NCBI RefSeq assembly: GCF_000333895.2
Contig: NZ_ANFM02000024.1
Coordinates: forward strand, 1 to 64,000
Source of the DNA: Grimontia indica
Lineage (GTDB): Bacteria > Pseudomonadota > Gammaproteobacteria > Enterobacterales > Vibrionaceae
Length of the DNA: 64,000 bases
Direction: 5' to 3'
A program made the translations under genes and the position numbers. The notes under the pieces were generated by a model. The model was given only the letters and a program-made list of their open reading frames with translations, did not search any database and had not been told where the DNA came from. This document shows, piece after piece, positions 31,133 to 39,463 of the stretch. Every line of letters begins with the position of its first letter. Position 1 is the stretch's first letter.

Positions 31133-31441
31133 TTAAAACAACCTGCTTTAAAAATTTTGGGTAGAGTGCGTGACGCTGCGAGTTCAAGTTGGTTAATCGG
31201 TCGTCACTGACCTAGCGCAACATTGCAGCAATTTTTTCGTGGCAAACTGTCACGCCCTTGGTGCCTGTTTTGAACAGGCATTGGATTTTATACCTAGATG
31301 TCCTGAAATCTACAACTGAGCAGTATTTGGGTATACCATTATGCGATTCTGGAGGCTGCCCCGAAACAAGGCGGCCTACCTCTGTAACGTGGGAAGGCAG
31401 TGCCCGCGATAACAGACTCTGTCTACAAAGGAACAATGATT
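31133..31441. promoter_or_regulatory. intergenic region upstream of pgi
   Basis: This 309-base gap between divergent yjbQ and pgi has no gene. It has a perfect small hairpin, TGCCTGTT at 31262-31269 with AACAGGCA at 31273-31280. It also has TATACC (about 31290) and TTTGGGTATA (31326-31335), which are the outer parts of an imperfect palindrome like the one at 16126-16172. AAAGGA at 31427-31432 is the pgi ribosome-binding site. No clear promoter can be named. Confidence 0.4.
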
Positions 31442-33094
31442 ATGTTGAAGTCCATCAATCCGACGCAAACCGCAGCGTGGAAAGCGCTGACGGCTCACTT
31501 TGAAGATGCGCAGGATTTGACCCTCACCTCGCTTTTCGCCAACGATCCGAACCGTTTCGATAAGTTCTCTGTGCAATTCGGCAATGACATCCTACTGGAC
31601 TATTCAAAGAACCTGATCAGCGAGCAAACGCTGGACAAACTGTTCGCATTGGCTGATGAAACGGAAGTAAAAGGCGCTATCGAAGCGATGTTCCGTGGTG
31701 ACAAGATCAACCACACTGAAGGCCGCTCAGTGCTGCACGTTGCCCTGCGTAACCGCAGCAACACGCCAGTGATGGTCGATGGCGAAGACGTGATGCCTGC
31801 AGTTAACGCTGTGCTGGAGAAAATGAAAGGTTTTTCCGAGCGTCTTATCAGTGGCGAGTGGAAAGGTTACACCGGCAAAGAAATCACTGACATCGTGAAC
31901 ATCGGTATCGGCGGCTCTGATCTGGGTCCTTACATGGTGAGCGAAGCGCTGGCTGCTTACAAAACACGTTTGAACCTGCACTTCGTTTCTAACGTTGACG
32001 GTACACACGTTGCGGAGACCTTGAAAGATCTGAATCCAGAAACAACCCTGTTCCTGATTGCATCAAAAACTTTCACGACGCAAGAAACCATGACCAATGC
32101 TCTGTCTGCGCGTGATTGGTTCCTGGCATCAGCAGAAGATCAGGCGCACGTAGCGAAACACTTCGCTGCGTTGTCTACCAACGCACAAGCCGTTGCTGAG
32201 TTTGGCATCGATACCGACAACATGTTCGAGTTCTGGGACTGGGTGGGTGGCCGTTACTCACTCTGGTCTGCGATTGGTCTGTCAATCTGTCTGGCCATTG
32301 GCTACGACAACTTTATTGAGTTGCTGGCTGGCGCGCATGACATGGATAAACACTTCCAAAGCTCGCCGTTCACTGAAAACCTGCCTGTGCTGCTGGCACT
32401 GATTGGTCTGTGGTACAACAACTTCCACGGCGCGGAATCAGAAGCGATTCTGCCTTATGACCAGTACCTGCACCGCTTTGCGGCGTACTTCCAGCAAGGC
32501 AACATGGAATCAAACGGTAAGTATGTGGACCGTGACGGCAAGCCTGTTGACTACCAGACCGGCCCAATCATTTGGGGCGAGCCAGGTACCAATGGTCAGC
32601 ACGCGTTCTACCAGCTTATCCACCAAGGCACCAAGCTGATCCCATGTGATTTCATTGCACCTGCAATCAGCCACAACCCGCTGAGCGATCACCATCCTAA
32701 ATTGATGGCGAACTTCTTCGCGCAAACGGAAGCACTGGCATTCGGTAAAACCCGCGAGCAGGTAGAAGCAGAATTCGCAGCAGCGGGTAAATCGGCTGAG
32801 GAAGTGGCGGATCTGGTACCGTTCAAAGTCTTTGAAGGCAACCGCCCAACCAACTCAATTCTGGTGAAGCAAATCACCCCTCGCAGCTTGGGTGCGCTCA
32901 TCGCAATGTACGAGCACAAAATCTTCGTACAGGGCGTGATTTGGAACATCTACAGCTTCGACCAGTGGGGCGTAGAGCTGGGTAAACAGCTGGCGAACCA
33001 AATCCTGCCAGAACTGGCGGATCAGGATGAAGTGACCAGCCATGACAGCTCAACCAATGGTCTGATCAACGCGTTCAAACAGTGGCGCGCATAA
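31442..33094 (+). CDS. pgi: glucose-6-phosphate isomerase
   Basis: Pgi interconverts glucose 6-phosphate and fructose 6-phosphate in glycolysis and gluconeogenesis. The start at 31442 gives 550 residues beginning [16 protein letters not shown], which aligns with E. coli, with AAAGGA 9 bases upstream; an ATG at 31436 is too close to it. The signature [11 protein letters not shown], the sugar-phosphate loop [13 protein letters not shown] and the [11 protein letters not shown] motif are intact. The stop codon shares a base with a palindromic repeat downstream. Confidence 0.97.
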   Translation: MLKSINPTQTAAWKALTAHFEDAQDLTLTSLFANDPNRFDKFSVQFGNDILLDYSKNLISEQTLDKLFALADETEVKGAIEAMFRGDKINHTEGRSVLHVALRNRSNTPVMVDGEDVMPAVNAVLEKMKGFSERLISGEWKGYTGKEITDIVNIGIGGSDLGPYMVSEALAAYKTRLNLHFVSNVDGTHVAETLKDLNPETTLFLIASKTFTTQETMTNALSARDWFLASAEDQAHVAKHFAALSTNAQAVAEFGIDTDNMFEFWDWVGGRYSLWSAIGLSICLAIGYDNFIELLAGAHDMDKHFQSSPFTENLPVLLALIGLWYNNFHGAESEAILPYDQYLHRFAAYFQQGNMESNGKYVDRDGKPVDYQTGPIIWGEPGTNGQHAFYQLIHQGTKLIPCDFIAPAISHNPLSDHHPKLMANFFAQTEALAFGKTREQVEAEFAAAGKSAEEVADLVPFKVFEGNRPTNSILVKQITPRSLGALIAMYEHKIFVQGVIWNIYSFDQWGVELGKQLANQILPELADQDEVTSHDSSTNGLINAFKQWRA

Positions 33095-33255
33095 TACCAA
33101 TCGTAGTAAATATCTGCTCATCCTAGCTTGTTAAAATGCTCGATAACTGCGTTGAAAAATTTAATTGTAGAATAACTACTTATCGAAATTTTCCGCCTTG
33201 TTCTCGAGCATTTTCCCTGCGCTATTTCTGAACAGCTACCCACTGTGATTGGTAT
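33094..33255. repeat. long imperfect palindromic repeat (MITE-like) after pgi
   Basis: The 162-base element has terminal inverted repeats ATACCAATC and GATTGGTAT, and its two arms continue to pair inward. AAAATGCTCGATAAC in the left arm pairs with GTTCTCGAGCATTTT in the right, with one mismatch. As RNA it would form one long hairpin in the pgi 3' untranslated region. I recall elements with the same ends and core dispersed in Vibrionaceae and Shewanella genomes; only one copy is in this window. It carries no coding frame. Confidence 0.75.
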
Positions 33256-33282
33256 AATCGCTGAAGTTTGAATGTTAGAAAC

Positions 33283-33314
33283 AAAAACGCCGCATCAATG
33301 ATGCGGCGTTTTTT
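33283..33314. terminator. bidirectional terminator between pgi and cheX
   Basis: AAAAACGCCGCATC pairs with GATGCGGCGTTTTT around a three-base loop. It has A and T runs on both sides and serves the convergent pgi and cheX-zur transcripts. Confidence 0.9.
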
Positions 33315-33331
33315 ATGAGGGTATTTTCTGC

Positions 33332-33793
33332 TCAGTCGAAGCAAATTTCGATATAGGCACGGCCAAATTCGGAATCGAACGGCATGATGATGATCTGACC
33401 TTCACTCTTATGGGTGATGGTATGTTCACGGCCAGATACCACAATCGGGGTCGCCATATCAAAATCGAAGCCTTTTTCCGCCAGCAGACGTTTGGCTCCA
33501 CCGGTCACCATATTGGTGATTTCGCCCACCATGTCGGTGACATCCGCATCAATAGAAGTGGGTCTTTCGCCCAGCATGCGGCTCATGATTTCCAGCGCCA
33601 GTTCTTCTTCAAAGGTCACAGAGAAAGAGCCTTTGGTCTTTGGACCGACCATGCCAATAAGACCGGATACATCGCCCTTGGCGACTTCAGATTTCTTTAG
33701 CTGAGGCTTTTTAGGCGTAATTTCCAGCTGCGCCATGGTGGTCAGCACGTTTACCAACGAAGACAAAAAAGGGTTTACAAATTCAGCGCGCAT
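33332..33793 (-). CDS. CheX-type chemotaxis phosphatase
   Basis: A 153-residue single-domain protein of the CheC/CheX/FliY fold, of which CheX dephosphorylates CheY-P in other bacteria. The catalytic-type segment GEITNMVTGGAK (about 92-103) keeps the Glu and Asn of the E-x2-N active site. It lies outside any chemotaxis operon and is downstream of zur by 17 bases, probably cotranscribed with it. Whether it acts on flagellar CheY or on another response regulator is not known. Confidence 0.85.
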   Translation of the reverse strand: MRAEFVNPFLSSLVNVLTTMAQLEITPKKPQLKKSEVAKGDVSGLIGMVGPKTKGSFSVTFEEELALEIMSRMLGERPTSIDADVTDMVGEITNMVTGGAKRLLAEKGFDFDMATPIVVSGREHTITHKSEGQIIIMPFDSEFGRAYIEICFD

Positions 33794-33810
33794 AATAGTT
33801 CTTTACCGTC

Positions 33811-34269
33811 CTACTGCATTTTCTGTGTCGCCACCTGGCAGGCGTGACAGGTTCCATGTGTTTCAACTACGTGATGACTCACTGCAAAGTTAACCTGATT
33901 GGCTTTTTGCTGAAGAGCTGTCGACAGTGTGTCAGTGTGACACTCTTCGACTGTGCCACAAGAGTTACAAATCAATAGCTGTGAACAATGTTGCTCATGT
34001 CCGGGCAAGCAGCAAGCAATAAAGCTATTTGTTGACTCCACTTTGTGCACAAAGCCCTGAGAAAGCAAAAAATCGAGCGCGCGGTAAACCGTCGGTGGTT
34101 TGGCTTGCGGCTCTGTTTCGCGCAATACGTCCAGCAAATCATAGGCGCTAATCGCCCTTTTGCTCTGGACGATAATCTCATATACCCGCTCGCGCTGTGC
34201 TGTCAGACGGACACCGCGCTGCTCACAAAGCGATTGAGCTCGGGCAATTAATTGTGAAAGATTGGCCAT
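33811..34269 (-). CDS. zur: zinc uptake regulator Zur (Fur family)
   Basis: Zur represses zinc uptake genes when zinc is plentiful. The 152-residue protein has the Fur-type winged helix (about 1-85, LTAQRERVYEIIVQSKRAISAYDLLD) and a dimer/metal domain. Its structural zinc site uses two CxxC pairs (CNSC and CHAC), and the regulatory ligands lie in PGHEQHC and HHVVETH. The FIACCLPGHEQHCSQLLIC segment distinguishes it from Fur. The cheX-like gene follows in the same direction. Confidence 0.93.
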   Translation of the reverse strand: MANLSQLIARAQSLCEQRGVRLTAQRERVYEIIVQSKRAISAYDLLDVLRETEPQAKPPTVYRALDFLLSQGFVHKVESTNSFIACCLPGHEQHCSQLLICNSCGTVEECHTDTLSTALQQKANQVNFAVSHHVVETHGTCHACQVATQKMQ

Positions 34270-34431
34270 AAGACCTCAAAAATCAGGCTGAGGAAAACAT
34301 TCTATCACAGCCAACAAATCACGCACCCGCCAAGCCGTGACCGGCGTTCGCCTTTAGATAATTGTAGATGATACTTCAGCGCGGAAAGGGTACAACGCCC
34401 AGGGTTTGAGCGTGCTTTTCACTGTTTTGTT

Positions 34432-34995
34432 TTAATCGAGAGTATGTTCCCGGCAAATCAGCTCCCCTCCTGCGGCATCCAGCGTTTCCTTGGTCAACTC
34501 GCAGAAGAACTTACCATCGGCAATGGGTTGATGGAATTTGCAGGTTTTACAAAGCCCAAAGCTGGCACTATTGGTAGCTTTTTGCATGCTACGTAGCAGG
34601 GTCTCGAGTTGCTCCCTCAGTGCGTGTTGACCTTCGCCCAACTGCTCCAATCCATTTTGCAGCACGGTGGGAGGAATCGCGCTTTTCGCGACCTCTTCGC
34701 CTTTTTCCGTTAACACCAGATGGGTGACACGGCGATCAACCGGATCTTTCTCTTTGGTTAGGAAACCTTTTGAAGCCAGAAGGGTGATGGACTGAGAGGT
34801 TGTGCCTTTGGTGATCCCCAAAAACTCAGTGACAGCAGCTGGTGTGTCGCTGAATTTGTTGCAGCGGGAGAGGTAATACAGCACTTCCAGATGCACAGGG
34901 TGCAGGCCATGCTCCACGCCAACCAAGCGCACTTCGTTGCGGTAGAGGGTCGTGATGCGTTCGAGAATGTCACTCAAAGGGTCAATGTGGCTCAT
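34432..34995 (-). CDS. MarR-family regulator with C-terminal cysteine cluster
   Basis: A 187-residue MarR-type regulator. AGGGAA precedes the ATG at 34995. Residues about 1-140 form the winged-helix dimer, with KGTTSQSITLLASKGFLTKEKDPVDRRVTHLVLTEKG. The tail holds four cysteines: LCKTCKFHQ, then FFCELT and ICREH; with the histidines these could bind zinc or an iron-sulfur cluster, unlike ordinary MarR proteins. It faces a secreted-protein gene across 115 bases that hold two palindromes, so it probably represses both transcripts. Confidence 0.8.
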   Translation of the reverse strand: MSHIDPLSDILERITTLYRNEVRLVGVEHGLHPVHLEVLYYLSRCNKFSDTPAAVTEFLGITKGTTSQSITLLASKGFLTKEKDPVDRRVTHLVLTEKGEEVAKSAIPPTVLQNGLEQLGEGQHALREQLETLLRSMQKATNSASFGLCKTCKFHQPIADGKFFCELTKETLDAAGGELICREHTLD

Positions 34996-35033
34996 TCGTT
35001 TTCCCTGCAAAAAGGTTTTTTGTCGAAACTATG

Positions 35034-35061
35034 TTGACAAGTTTAGCAGGATCCTTATTCT
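35034..35061 (+). promoter_or_regulatory. sigma-70 promoter of the secreted-protein/DUF2024 operon
   Basis: A perfect TTGACA at 35034-35039 is followed after 16 bases by TATTCT at 35056-35061. The spacing is slightly short. It overlaps the palindromes described next. Confidence 0.5.
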
Positions 35062-35083
35062 GAATAAAGTTTCGATACGAAAC
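35055..35083. promoter_or_regulatory. two palindromic operators between marR-like and secreted-protein genes
   Basis: TTATTCTGAATAA at 35055-35067 is a perfect 6-1-6 palindrome over the -10 region. GTTTCGATACGAAAC at 35069-35083 is a perfect 6-3-6 palindrome just behind it, and a CGAAAC half-site also occurs at 35024-35029 near the -35 box. These are the right size and place for MarR-type binding and repression. The assignment to this regulator is inferred. Confidence 0.55.
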
Positions 35084-35110
35084 CAAAATTCAGAATACAA
35101 GGAGTTCATG

Positions 35111-35845
35111 ATGAGAAAGACATCTCTTGCTTTAGCCCTTTTCGGGGCTATCAGCTCGGTACAAGCACATACCAGCGCCCATGAAGGGCATATCGTCAGC
35201 GCTAAGAACGGTGCGATTTCCCCGACATTCGATATTGTTCACGCCAAAGTCGTGAAAAATGGCGGCTCACTGACGTTCCAAACAGAAGTAGCCGCTGACA
35301 TAGGTGAGGAAAAGCCGACAGCAGTTGGCAAGCTCGCGGGTTCATCGGTTTATAGCTACGTTTGGCCAACCTCGCTCAACTCGGCAGACATTGGCTTTGA
35401 TGAGGGCAAAGGCATTGTGGCGCTCGCGGTTACTGCGCACCCAGATTTTGACGATACCCCGCGTTACGACGAAAACAAAGATGGCAACAAAGCCAACGAT
35501 GGTAATGAATGGCACTCGCACTGGGTGGTATTGACCGAAGACAAAGCCTGTCCAGCTGGTCTAAAAGTCCGCGACATTCCAGAAGGAGCCACACCCAAAG
35601 TGCCTGTGACCTGGCCGGAGCTTCCAATCTATATCGACAGTCCGGGCTATGAACCACGCTTTACCAGCACAGAATTAACGGTGGAAGTGCCAGTTAAAGA
35701 CATTGGTTTTAAAGACGACTTCAACTTCGATGCCGTGACGTCAGTGCTTAAAGTGAATGCGAGTGTGCACAACCCGCTGCTTTGCGTGACCGCCGTTGAT
35801 GATATTGCCTCTGGCGATCTGTCGCTGCCCGGTTTCACCAAATAA
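35111..35845 (+). CDS. secreted protein of unknown function
   Basis: The ATG at 35111, with AAGGAG 6 bases upstream, starts a 244-residue protein with a signal peptide (MRKTSLALALFGAISSVQA). The mature part begins with a His-rich HTSAHEGH and is otherwise beta-rich. It has a stretch DENKDGNKAND, like a calcium loop, followed by EWHSHW, and two cysteines (DKACP and LLCV) that could pair. No family is recognised. It is cotranscribed with a DUF2024 gene and faces the cysteine-rich MarR regulator. A metal-binding or redox role is a guess. Confidence 0.7.
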   Translation: MRKTSLALALFGAISSVQAHTSAHEGHIVSAKNGAISPTFDIVHAKVVKNGGSLTFQTEVAADIGEEKPTAVGKLAGSSVYSYVWPTSLNSADIGFDEGKGIVALAVTAHPDFDDTPRYDENKDGNKANDGNEWHSHWVVLTEDKACPAGLKVRDIPEGATPKVPVTWPELPIYIDSPGYEPRFTSTELTVEVPVKDIGFKDDFNFDAVTSVLKVNASVHNPLLCVTAVDDIASGDLSLPGFTK

Positions 35846-35859
35846 GAAGGAGAGTGCGA

Positions 35860-36120
35860 ATGGCGATTCATGTTTATGACACCTACGCGACCTCATCTTC
35901 CGGGAAAATCCTGCATTTTGATGTGTTGCTTCGGGAGAAAAGCGACGAGTTAGCGGTGAAATATGCCAAAGCTTGGCTGGCTGAGATTGGCGAAGCGGAT
36001 GCCACTGTAAAATCTGGCAACTGTGCGTTTTGCCACACCGCCGCTGACTTGCCTGAGTTTGATAGTGAGATAAACGAAAAAGGATATGCGATATACAAAT
36101 TGGAAGGATGCCCTGTGTGA
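35860..36120 (+). CDS. DUF2024 family protein
   Basis: An 86-residue cytoplasmic protein of the DUF2024 family, with the usual start MAIHVYDTYATSSSGKILHFDV and a conserved CAFCH. Structures exist for relatives, but the function is unknown. The CxxCH looks like a haem c motif, but there is no signal peptide, so haem attachment is unlikely; a metal or redox site is more likely. It starts 14 bases after the secreted-protein gene behind AAGGAG, as its second cistron. Confidence 0.85.
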   Translation: MAIHVYDTYATSSSGKILHFDVLLREKSDELAVKYAKAWLAEIGEADATVKSGNCAFCHTAADLPEFDSEINEKGYAIYKLEGCPV

Positions 36121-36144
36121 CGATGGGTAAATCTTCAGAAAATG

Positions 36145-36178
36145 AAGGGCATAGCCGCGGGCTATGCCCTTTGTGTTT
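36145..36178 (+). terminator. probable terminator after the DUF2024 gene
   Basis: AAGGGCATAGCC pairs with GGCTATGCCCTT across a tiny loop, followed by a broken T tract (TTGTGTTT). The stem is strong; the tail is weak. Confidence 0.6.
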
Positions 36179-36318
36179 CCGGTGTCAGAATGTATGTGAA
36201 AGCACTGCACCTTCACGACTTGGGCAAACGCCCGAGTTAGGGTAGAATCCGCACACTTTTTTATCAGGTACTGTATGAGACAGTGCCTTTGCGTGACCAA
36301 GTGCAATGAGGTTTATCC

Positions 36319-37359
36319 ATGCTGAACGAAACAACTGACATCCAAAACTCATCATCAGGCGTTGTGTCTGAGGGTGTGTCCTACCCGTCAGCGCGCTTCA
36401 GTGTGGCTCCGATGCTTGATTGGACTGACCGTCATTGCCGCTACTTCCACCGTATTCTGTCTAAGAACGCTTTGCTTTACACCGAGATGGTCACCACGGG
36501 TGCGATCATTCACGGTAAAGGTGACTTTCTGGCGTTTAACGAAGAAGAGCATCCTGTCGCGCTGCAATTGGGTGGTTCAAACCCTGCTGATCTGGCGACT
36601 TGTGCCAAACTGGCGGTTGAACGCGGCTACGATGAAATTAACCTTAACGTGGGTTGCCCGTCTGATCGCGTTCAAAATGGTCGTTTCGGTGCTTGTCTGA
36701 TGGGCGAAGCGGAACTGGTCGCGCAGTGTGTATCGGCAATGAAAGAAGTGGTCGATATTCCGGTGACCGTAAAAACCCGTATCGGTATCGACGATCAGGA
36801 CAGCTATGAGTTTCTGGTCGATTTCGTGCGCACCGTGAGCGAGAAAGGCAGCTGCGATAACTTCACCATTCACGCCCGTAAAGCGTGGCTTTCTGGCCTG
36901 AGCCCGAAAGAGAACCGTGAAATTCCGCCGCTGGATTATCCGCGCGTTTACCAACTTAAGAAAGACTTCCCGCACCTGACCATGGCAATCAATGGTGGTA
37001 TTAAATCACTGGAAGAAGCGGAAGAGCATCTGAAGCATCTGGATGGCGTCATGATTGGCCGTGAGGCTTACCAAAGCCCTTACATGCTGGCAGAAGTGGA
37101 TAACCGCCTTTTTGGTGGCGATGCACCAATCATCAAGCGAAGTGACGCTGTGAAAGCCATGTTCCCTTATATTGAAGCGGAACTGAGTAAGGGCACTTAC
37201 CTGAATCATATCAGCCGTCACATGCTGGGCTTGTTCCAAAACATGCCGGGTGCGCGTCAATGGCGTCGATACATTAGTGAAAACGCGCACAAACCGGGTT
37301 CAGGCGTTGAAGTGCTGGAAGCCGCACTGGCGAAAATCCCTGCGCATCTGGATGTGTAA
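36319..37359 (+). CDS. dusA: tRNA-dihydrouridine(20/20a) synthase DusA
   Basis: DusA is an FMN enzyme that reduces U20 and U20a in the tRNA D loop. The 346-residue protein has the N-terminal motif [18 protein letters not shown] and the catalytic cysteine in [22 protein letters not shown]-phosphate contacts lie in AINGGI and [10 protein letters not shown]. The reading start gives about 25 extra residues before the conserved core. pspG follows behind a terminator, as in E. coli. Confidence 0.95.
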   Translation: MLNETTDIQNSSSGVVSEGVSYPSARFSVAPMLDWTDRHCRYFHRILSKNALLYTEMVTTGAIIHGKGDFLAFNEEEHPVALQLGGSNPADLATCAKLAVERGYDEINLNVGCPSDRVQNGRFGACLMGEAELVAQCVSAMKEVVDIPVTVKTRIGIDDQDSYEFLVDFVRTVSEKGSCDNFTIHARKAWLSGLSPKENREIPPLDYPRVYQLKKDFPHLTMAINGGIKSLEEAEEHLKHLDGVMIGREAYQSPYMLAEVDNRLFGGDAPIIKRSDAVKAMFPYIEAELSKGTYLNHISRHMLGLFQNMPGARQWRRYISENAHKPGSGVEVLEAALAKIPAHLDV

Positions 37360-37413
37360 ATTAGTCTGGTTAAATTTAACGCAATAGTCGGTAAAATTTG
37401 CCAAGAATAAACG

Positions 37414-37447
37414 AAGCGCCGCAGTCAAACTGCGGCGCTTTTTCTTT
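37414..37447 (+). terminator. rho-independent terminator after dusA
   Basis: AAGCGCCGCAGT pairs with ACTGCGGCGCTT around CAA, followed by TTTCTTT. It separates dusA from the separately controlled pspG. Confidence 0.88.
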
Positions 37448-37478
37448 ATCTGTTTGTTTTAAAAGGAATTGATAAAGT

Positions 37479-37494
37479 TGGCCTGCTTCGTGCA
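37479..37494 (+). promoter_or_regulatory. sigma-54 promoter of pspG
   Basis: TGGCCTGCTTCGTGCA has the sigma-54 -24 GG (37480-37481) and -12 GC (37492-37493) separated by exactly 10 bases, and matches TGGCAC-N5-TTGCA well. It stands 46 bases before pspG. In E. coli pspG is a sigma-54/PspF target, so the pairing is expected. Confidence 0.75.
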
Positions 37495-37540
37495 ATACCT
37501 AATACAAACAAGAAAGAGTCACTGACCTTAGGAGGGTATG

Positions 37541-37807
37541 ATGATCGAGTTTCTGTTTATTGTTGGTTTTACGATTGCACTGTTAGCAACGGGTATCAGC
37601 TTTCTGGGCATTGTCGCTGCCATGGCGGTGGGATTTATCGTGATGGCACTGGCAGGCATGATTGGCTTGGTATTCAAAATGCTGCCATGGATTTTGCTGG
37701 CTGCGGTGATTGTCTGGTTGCTCAAAGGCCGCGATAAAACAGCCACCCAAGCGCGTGATTACTGCTATAAACGCTCACGTCGCTACCACCGAGCGCGCCG
37801 TTATTAA
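37541..37807 (+). CDS. pspG: phage shock protein PspG
   Basis: PspG is a small inner-membrane protein of the phage-shock (envelope stress) response. The 88-residue protein has hydrophobic helices at about 2-20, 22-45 and 46-62, then a basic tail KRSRRYHRARRY. AGGAGG at 37530-37535 favours the ATG at 37541 over 37538. The gene stands apart from the pspABC locus, next to dusA, as in E. coli, with its own sigma-54 promoter. Confidence 0.9.
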   Translation: MIEFLFIVGFTIALLATGISFLGIVAAMAVGFIVMALAGMIGLVFKMLPWILLAAVIVWLLKGRDKTATQARDYCYKRSRRYHRARRY

Positions 37808-37949
37808 GCGGCGCTACCATTGAATCGGGCTATGATTAAGGCAAAAGGTTTCGCATAAAAATCCGGCAGATTATGCGGAATCTTTGTCTTGGTTTTGCTA
37901 TAGTGCTCGCAAACCATAAACTCAAAAAATGTAAGGCGGAGCCCTTTCA

Positions 37950-38591
37950 ATGAAAAAACTAAACCTTTCTCTGGCTGCACTGGCAGTGGCTGGTGCATTC
38001 GCAATGCCTGCACAGGCAGCAGTGCTTTTAGGGGCTAAAGTTGGCGCAGATGCATGGTATGCAGATGCGAAAGTCAACGACGTTCGTGCCGACGATGCAA
38101 GCGTTCAGCCTTCTTACTACGCCGCTTTCGAACACTTCATTCCTCTGGTGCCAAACGCGAAAATCCGTTACACCGGCGTGGAGTCTGCAAAGTTTGACGT
38201 GGACTTCACCCAGTACGATCTGATTGCGTACTACGAAATTCTGGATAACGACCTGATCTCTTTCGATATTGGTCTGAACCTGCAGAAATTCGACGGTCGC
38301 TTCACTGGTCGTAGCTTCGATGAGTGGCAGCCAGCGGTTTACTCTGATGTGCGTCTGGGCATTCCAGCAACCCCAGTTTCTCTGTTTGGTACCTTCAGCT
38401 TTGGTAGCTACGACGACACCAGCACTGTTGATGCAGAAGCGGGTGTGTTGTTCACTCTGGGTCTGGTTGCCGCTGACCTGAACTTCAAAGCGGGTTACCG
38501 TGTTCAGGACTACGACTTCAACTACTTCGGTGCGAACGACGGTAAGTTCTACAACGACGGTTTCTTCGGTGGCGTAGAGTTCAACTTCTAA
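37950..38591 (+). CDS. TIGR04219-type outer-membrane beta-barrel protein
   Basis: A 213-residue protein with a signal peptide (about 1-23, ending AQA) and a small beta-barrel of alternating strands that ends GGVEFNF, the outer-membrane C-terminal signature. It fits the TIGR04219/YfaZ-like group of small outer-membrane proteins without known function. Codon use suggests good expression. The preceding TATAGT near 37900 may be its -10 box. Confidence 0.8.
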   Translation: MKKLNLSLAALAVAGAFAMPAQAAVLLGAKVGADAWYADAKVNDVRADDASVQPSYYAAFEHFIPLVPNAKIRYTGVESAKFDVDFTQYDLIAYYEILDNDLISFDIGLNLQKFDGRFTGRSFDEWQPAVYSDVRLGIPATPVSLFGTFSFGSYDDTSTVDAEAGVLFTLGLVAADLNFKAGYRVQDYDFNYFGANDGKFYNDGFFGGVEFNF

Positions 38592-38607
38592 ACCCTGGAA
38601 ACGTTGA

Positions 38608-38636
38608 AAAAACCGCGCAAAGGCGCGGTTTTTTTG
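38608..38636. terminator. bidirectional terminator at left edge of the PQQ block
   Basis: AAAAAACCGCGC and GCGCGGTTTTTTT form a stem with an AAAG loop. It lies between the outer-membrane gene and the convergent ABC permease gene. Confidence 0.88.
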
Positions 38637-38668
38637 TGTCTGTAGTCTCGTGAAAGTTGCTGGTTCGC

Positions 38669-39463
38669 TTACGGTTTTCCGCCAGGTTTGTCCTGTTCTT
38701 TCACGGGTTGGAAACCCACGACGGCGAGAATCACAAACGCCAGTGTACAGCCGGAGACCACAAGCAGGGCGGTGACATTCAATTGCTGATACAGCGCAAA
38801 CCGGATGAGCTCCACGCCAAAAGTGAACGGATTAAAGCGACAGATTTCATACAGCCAGAGACTTGCTTCCTGCATTTTCCAAAGCGGATACAGCGCCGAA
38901 GAAAGGAAAAACATCGGGAAGATGACAAAGTTCATCACCCCGGCAAAATTCTCCAGTTGTTTGATGCGCGAAGCGATAACAATGCCCAGTGCACTGAGCA
39001 TCAACGCGACAAGGAAAAGGGCGGGGATCACCAGCACATAACCCATGGGCTCCAGCGGTCTATCGTACAACGCAGCGATCACAAGAAAGGCACCGACCTG
39101 AAGCACACTCACCAAAGCACTGGCTATTTGTTTGGAAAGCAGCAAAAAAGGGCGCGGCAGTGGGCTGGTCAATAGCACCTTGATGCTTCCCATTTCCCGG
39201 TCATAGACAATCGAGAGTGAGCTTTGCATGCCATTGAACAGCAAAATCATGGCGCAAAGACCGGGCAGGATATATTCCTCGTAATTGATGTAGGTGGCGT
39301 AGGGTTCCATGATGGCAATGCCAAGCGCTGCCCTGAAACCTGCTGCAAACACCACGAGCCACAGAAGTGGCCTGACGAGGCTGGCTGCAAACCTTGCCCG
39401 TTGGGAGAAAAAACGCAGCCATTCGCGATAGCAAATCCCGACAAACGCATACCAATAGCTCAT
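38669..39463 (-). CDS. ABC-2 type permease, PQQ-dehydrogenase-associated
   Basis: A 264-residue ABC-2 family membrane protein with about six helices (for example 28-48, 58-80, 105-130, 140-165, 175-195 and 232-252). It resembles the PedC-type permease encoded with PQQ alcohol dehydrogenases in Pseudomonas. ABC-2 permeases usually export, so the set may export rather than import, in spite of its periplasmic binding protein. Its start overlaps the end of the ATPase gene by four bases. Confidence 0.85.
   Translation of the reverse strand: MSYWYAFVGICYREWLRFFSQRARFAASLVRPLLWLVVFAAGFRAALGIAIMEPYATYINYEEYILPGLCAMILLFNGMQSSLSIVYDREMGSIKVLLTSPLPRPFLLLSKQIASALVSVLQVGAFLVIAALYDRPLEPMGYVLVIPALFLVALMLSALGIVIASRIKQLENFAGVMNFVIFPMFFLSSALYPLWKMQEASLWLYEICRFNPFTFGVELIRFALYQQLNVTALLVVSGCTLAFVILAVVGFQPVKEQDKPGGKP

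Noticed and set aside
33094-33255. Palindromic element as an insertion sequence or small RNA gene
   Set aside because: It is too short for a transposase, has no coding frame, and no promoter is visible inside it; a non-autonomous repeat fits better.
35860-36120. DUF2024 CxxCH read as a cytochrome c haem site
   Set aside because: The protein has no signal peptide and matches a cytoplasmic family; haem c attachment happens in the periplasm.
38657-39175. Plus-strand 172-codon frame opposite the ABC permease
   Set aside because: Its Gln/His/Lys-rich sequence is typical of an antisense shadow, and the permease on the other strand is clearly real.
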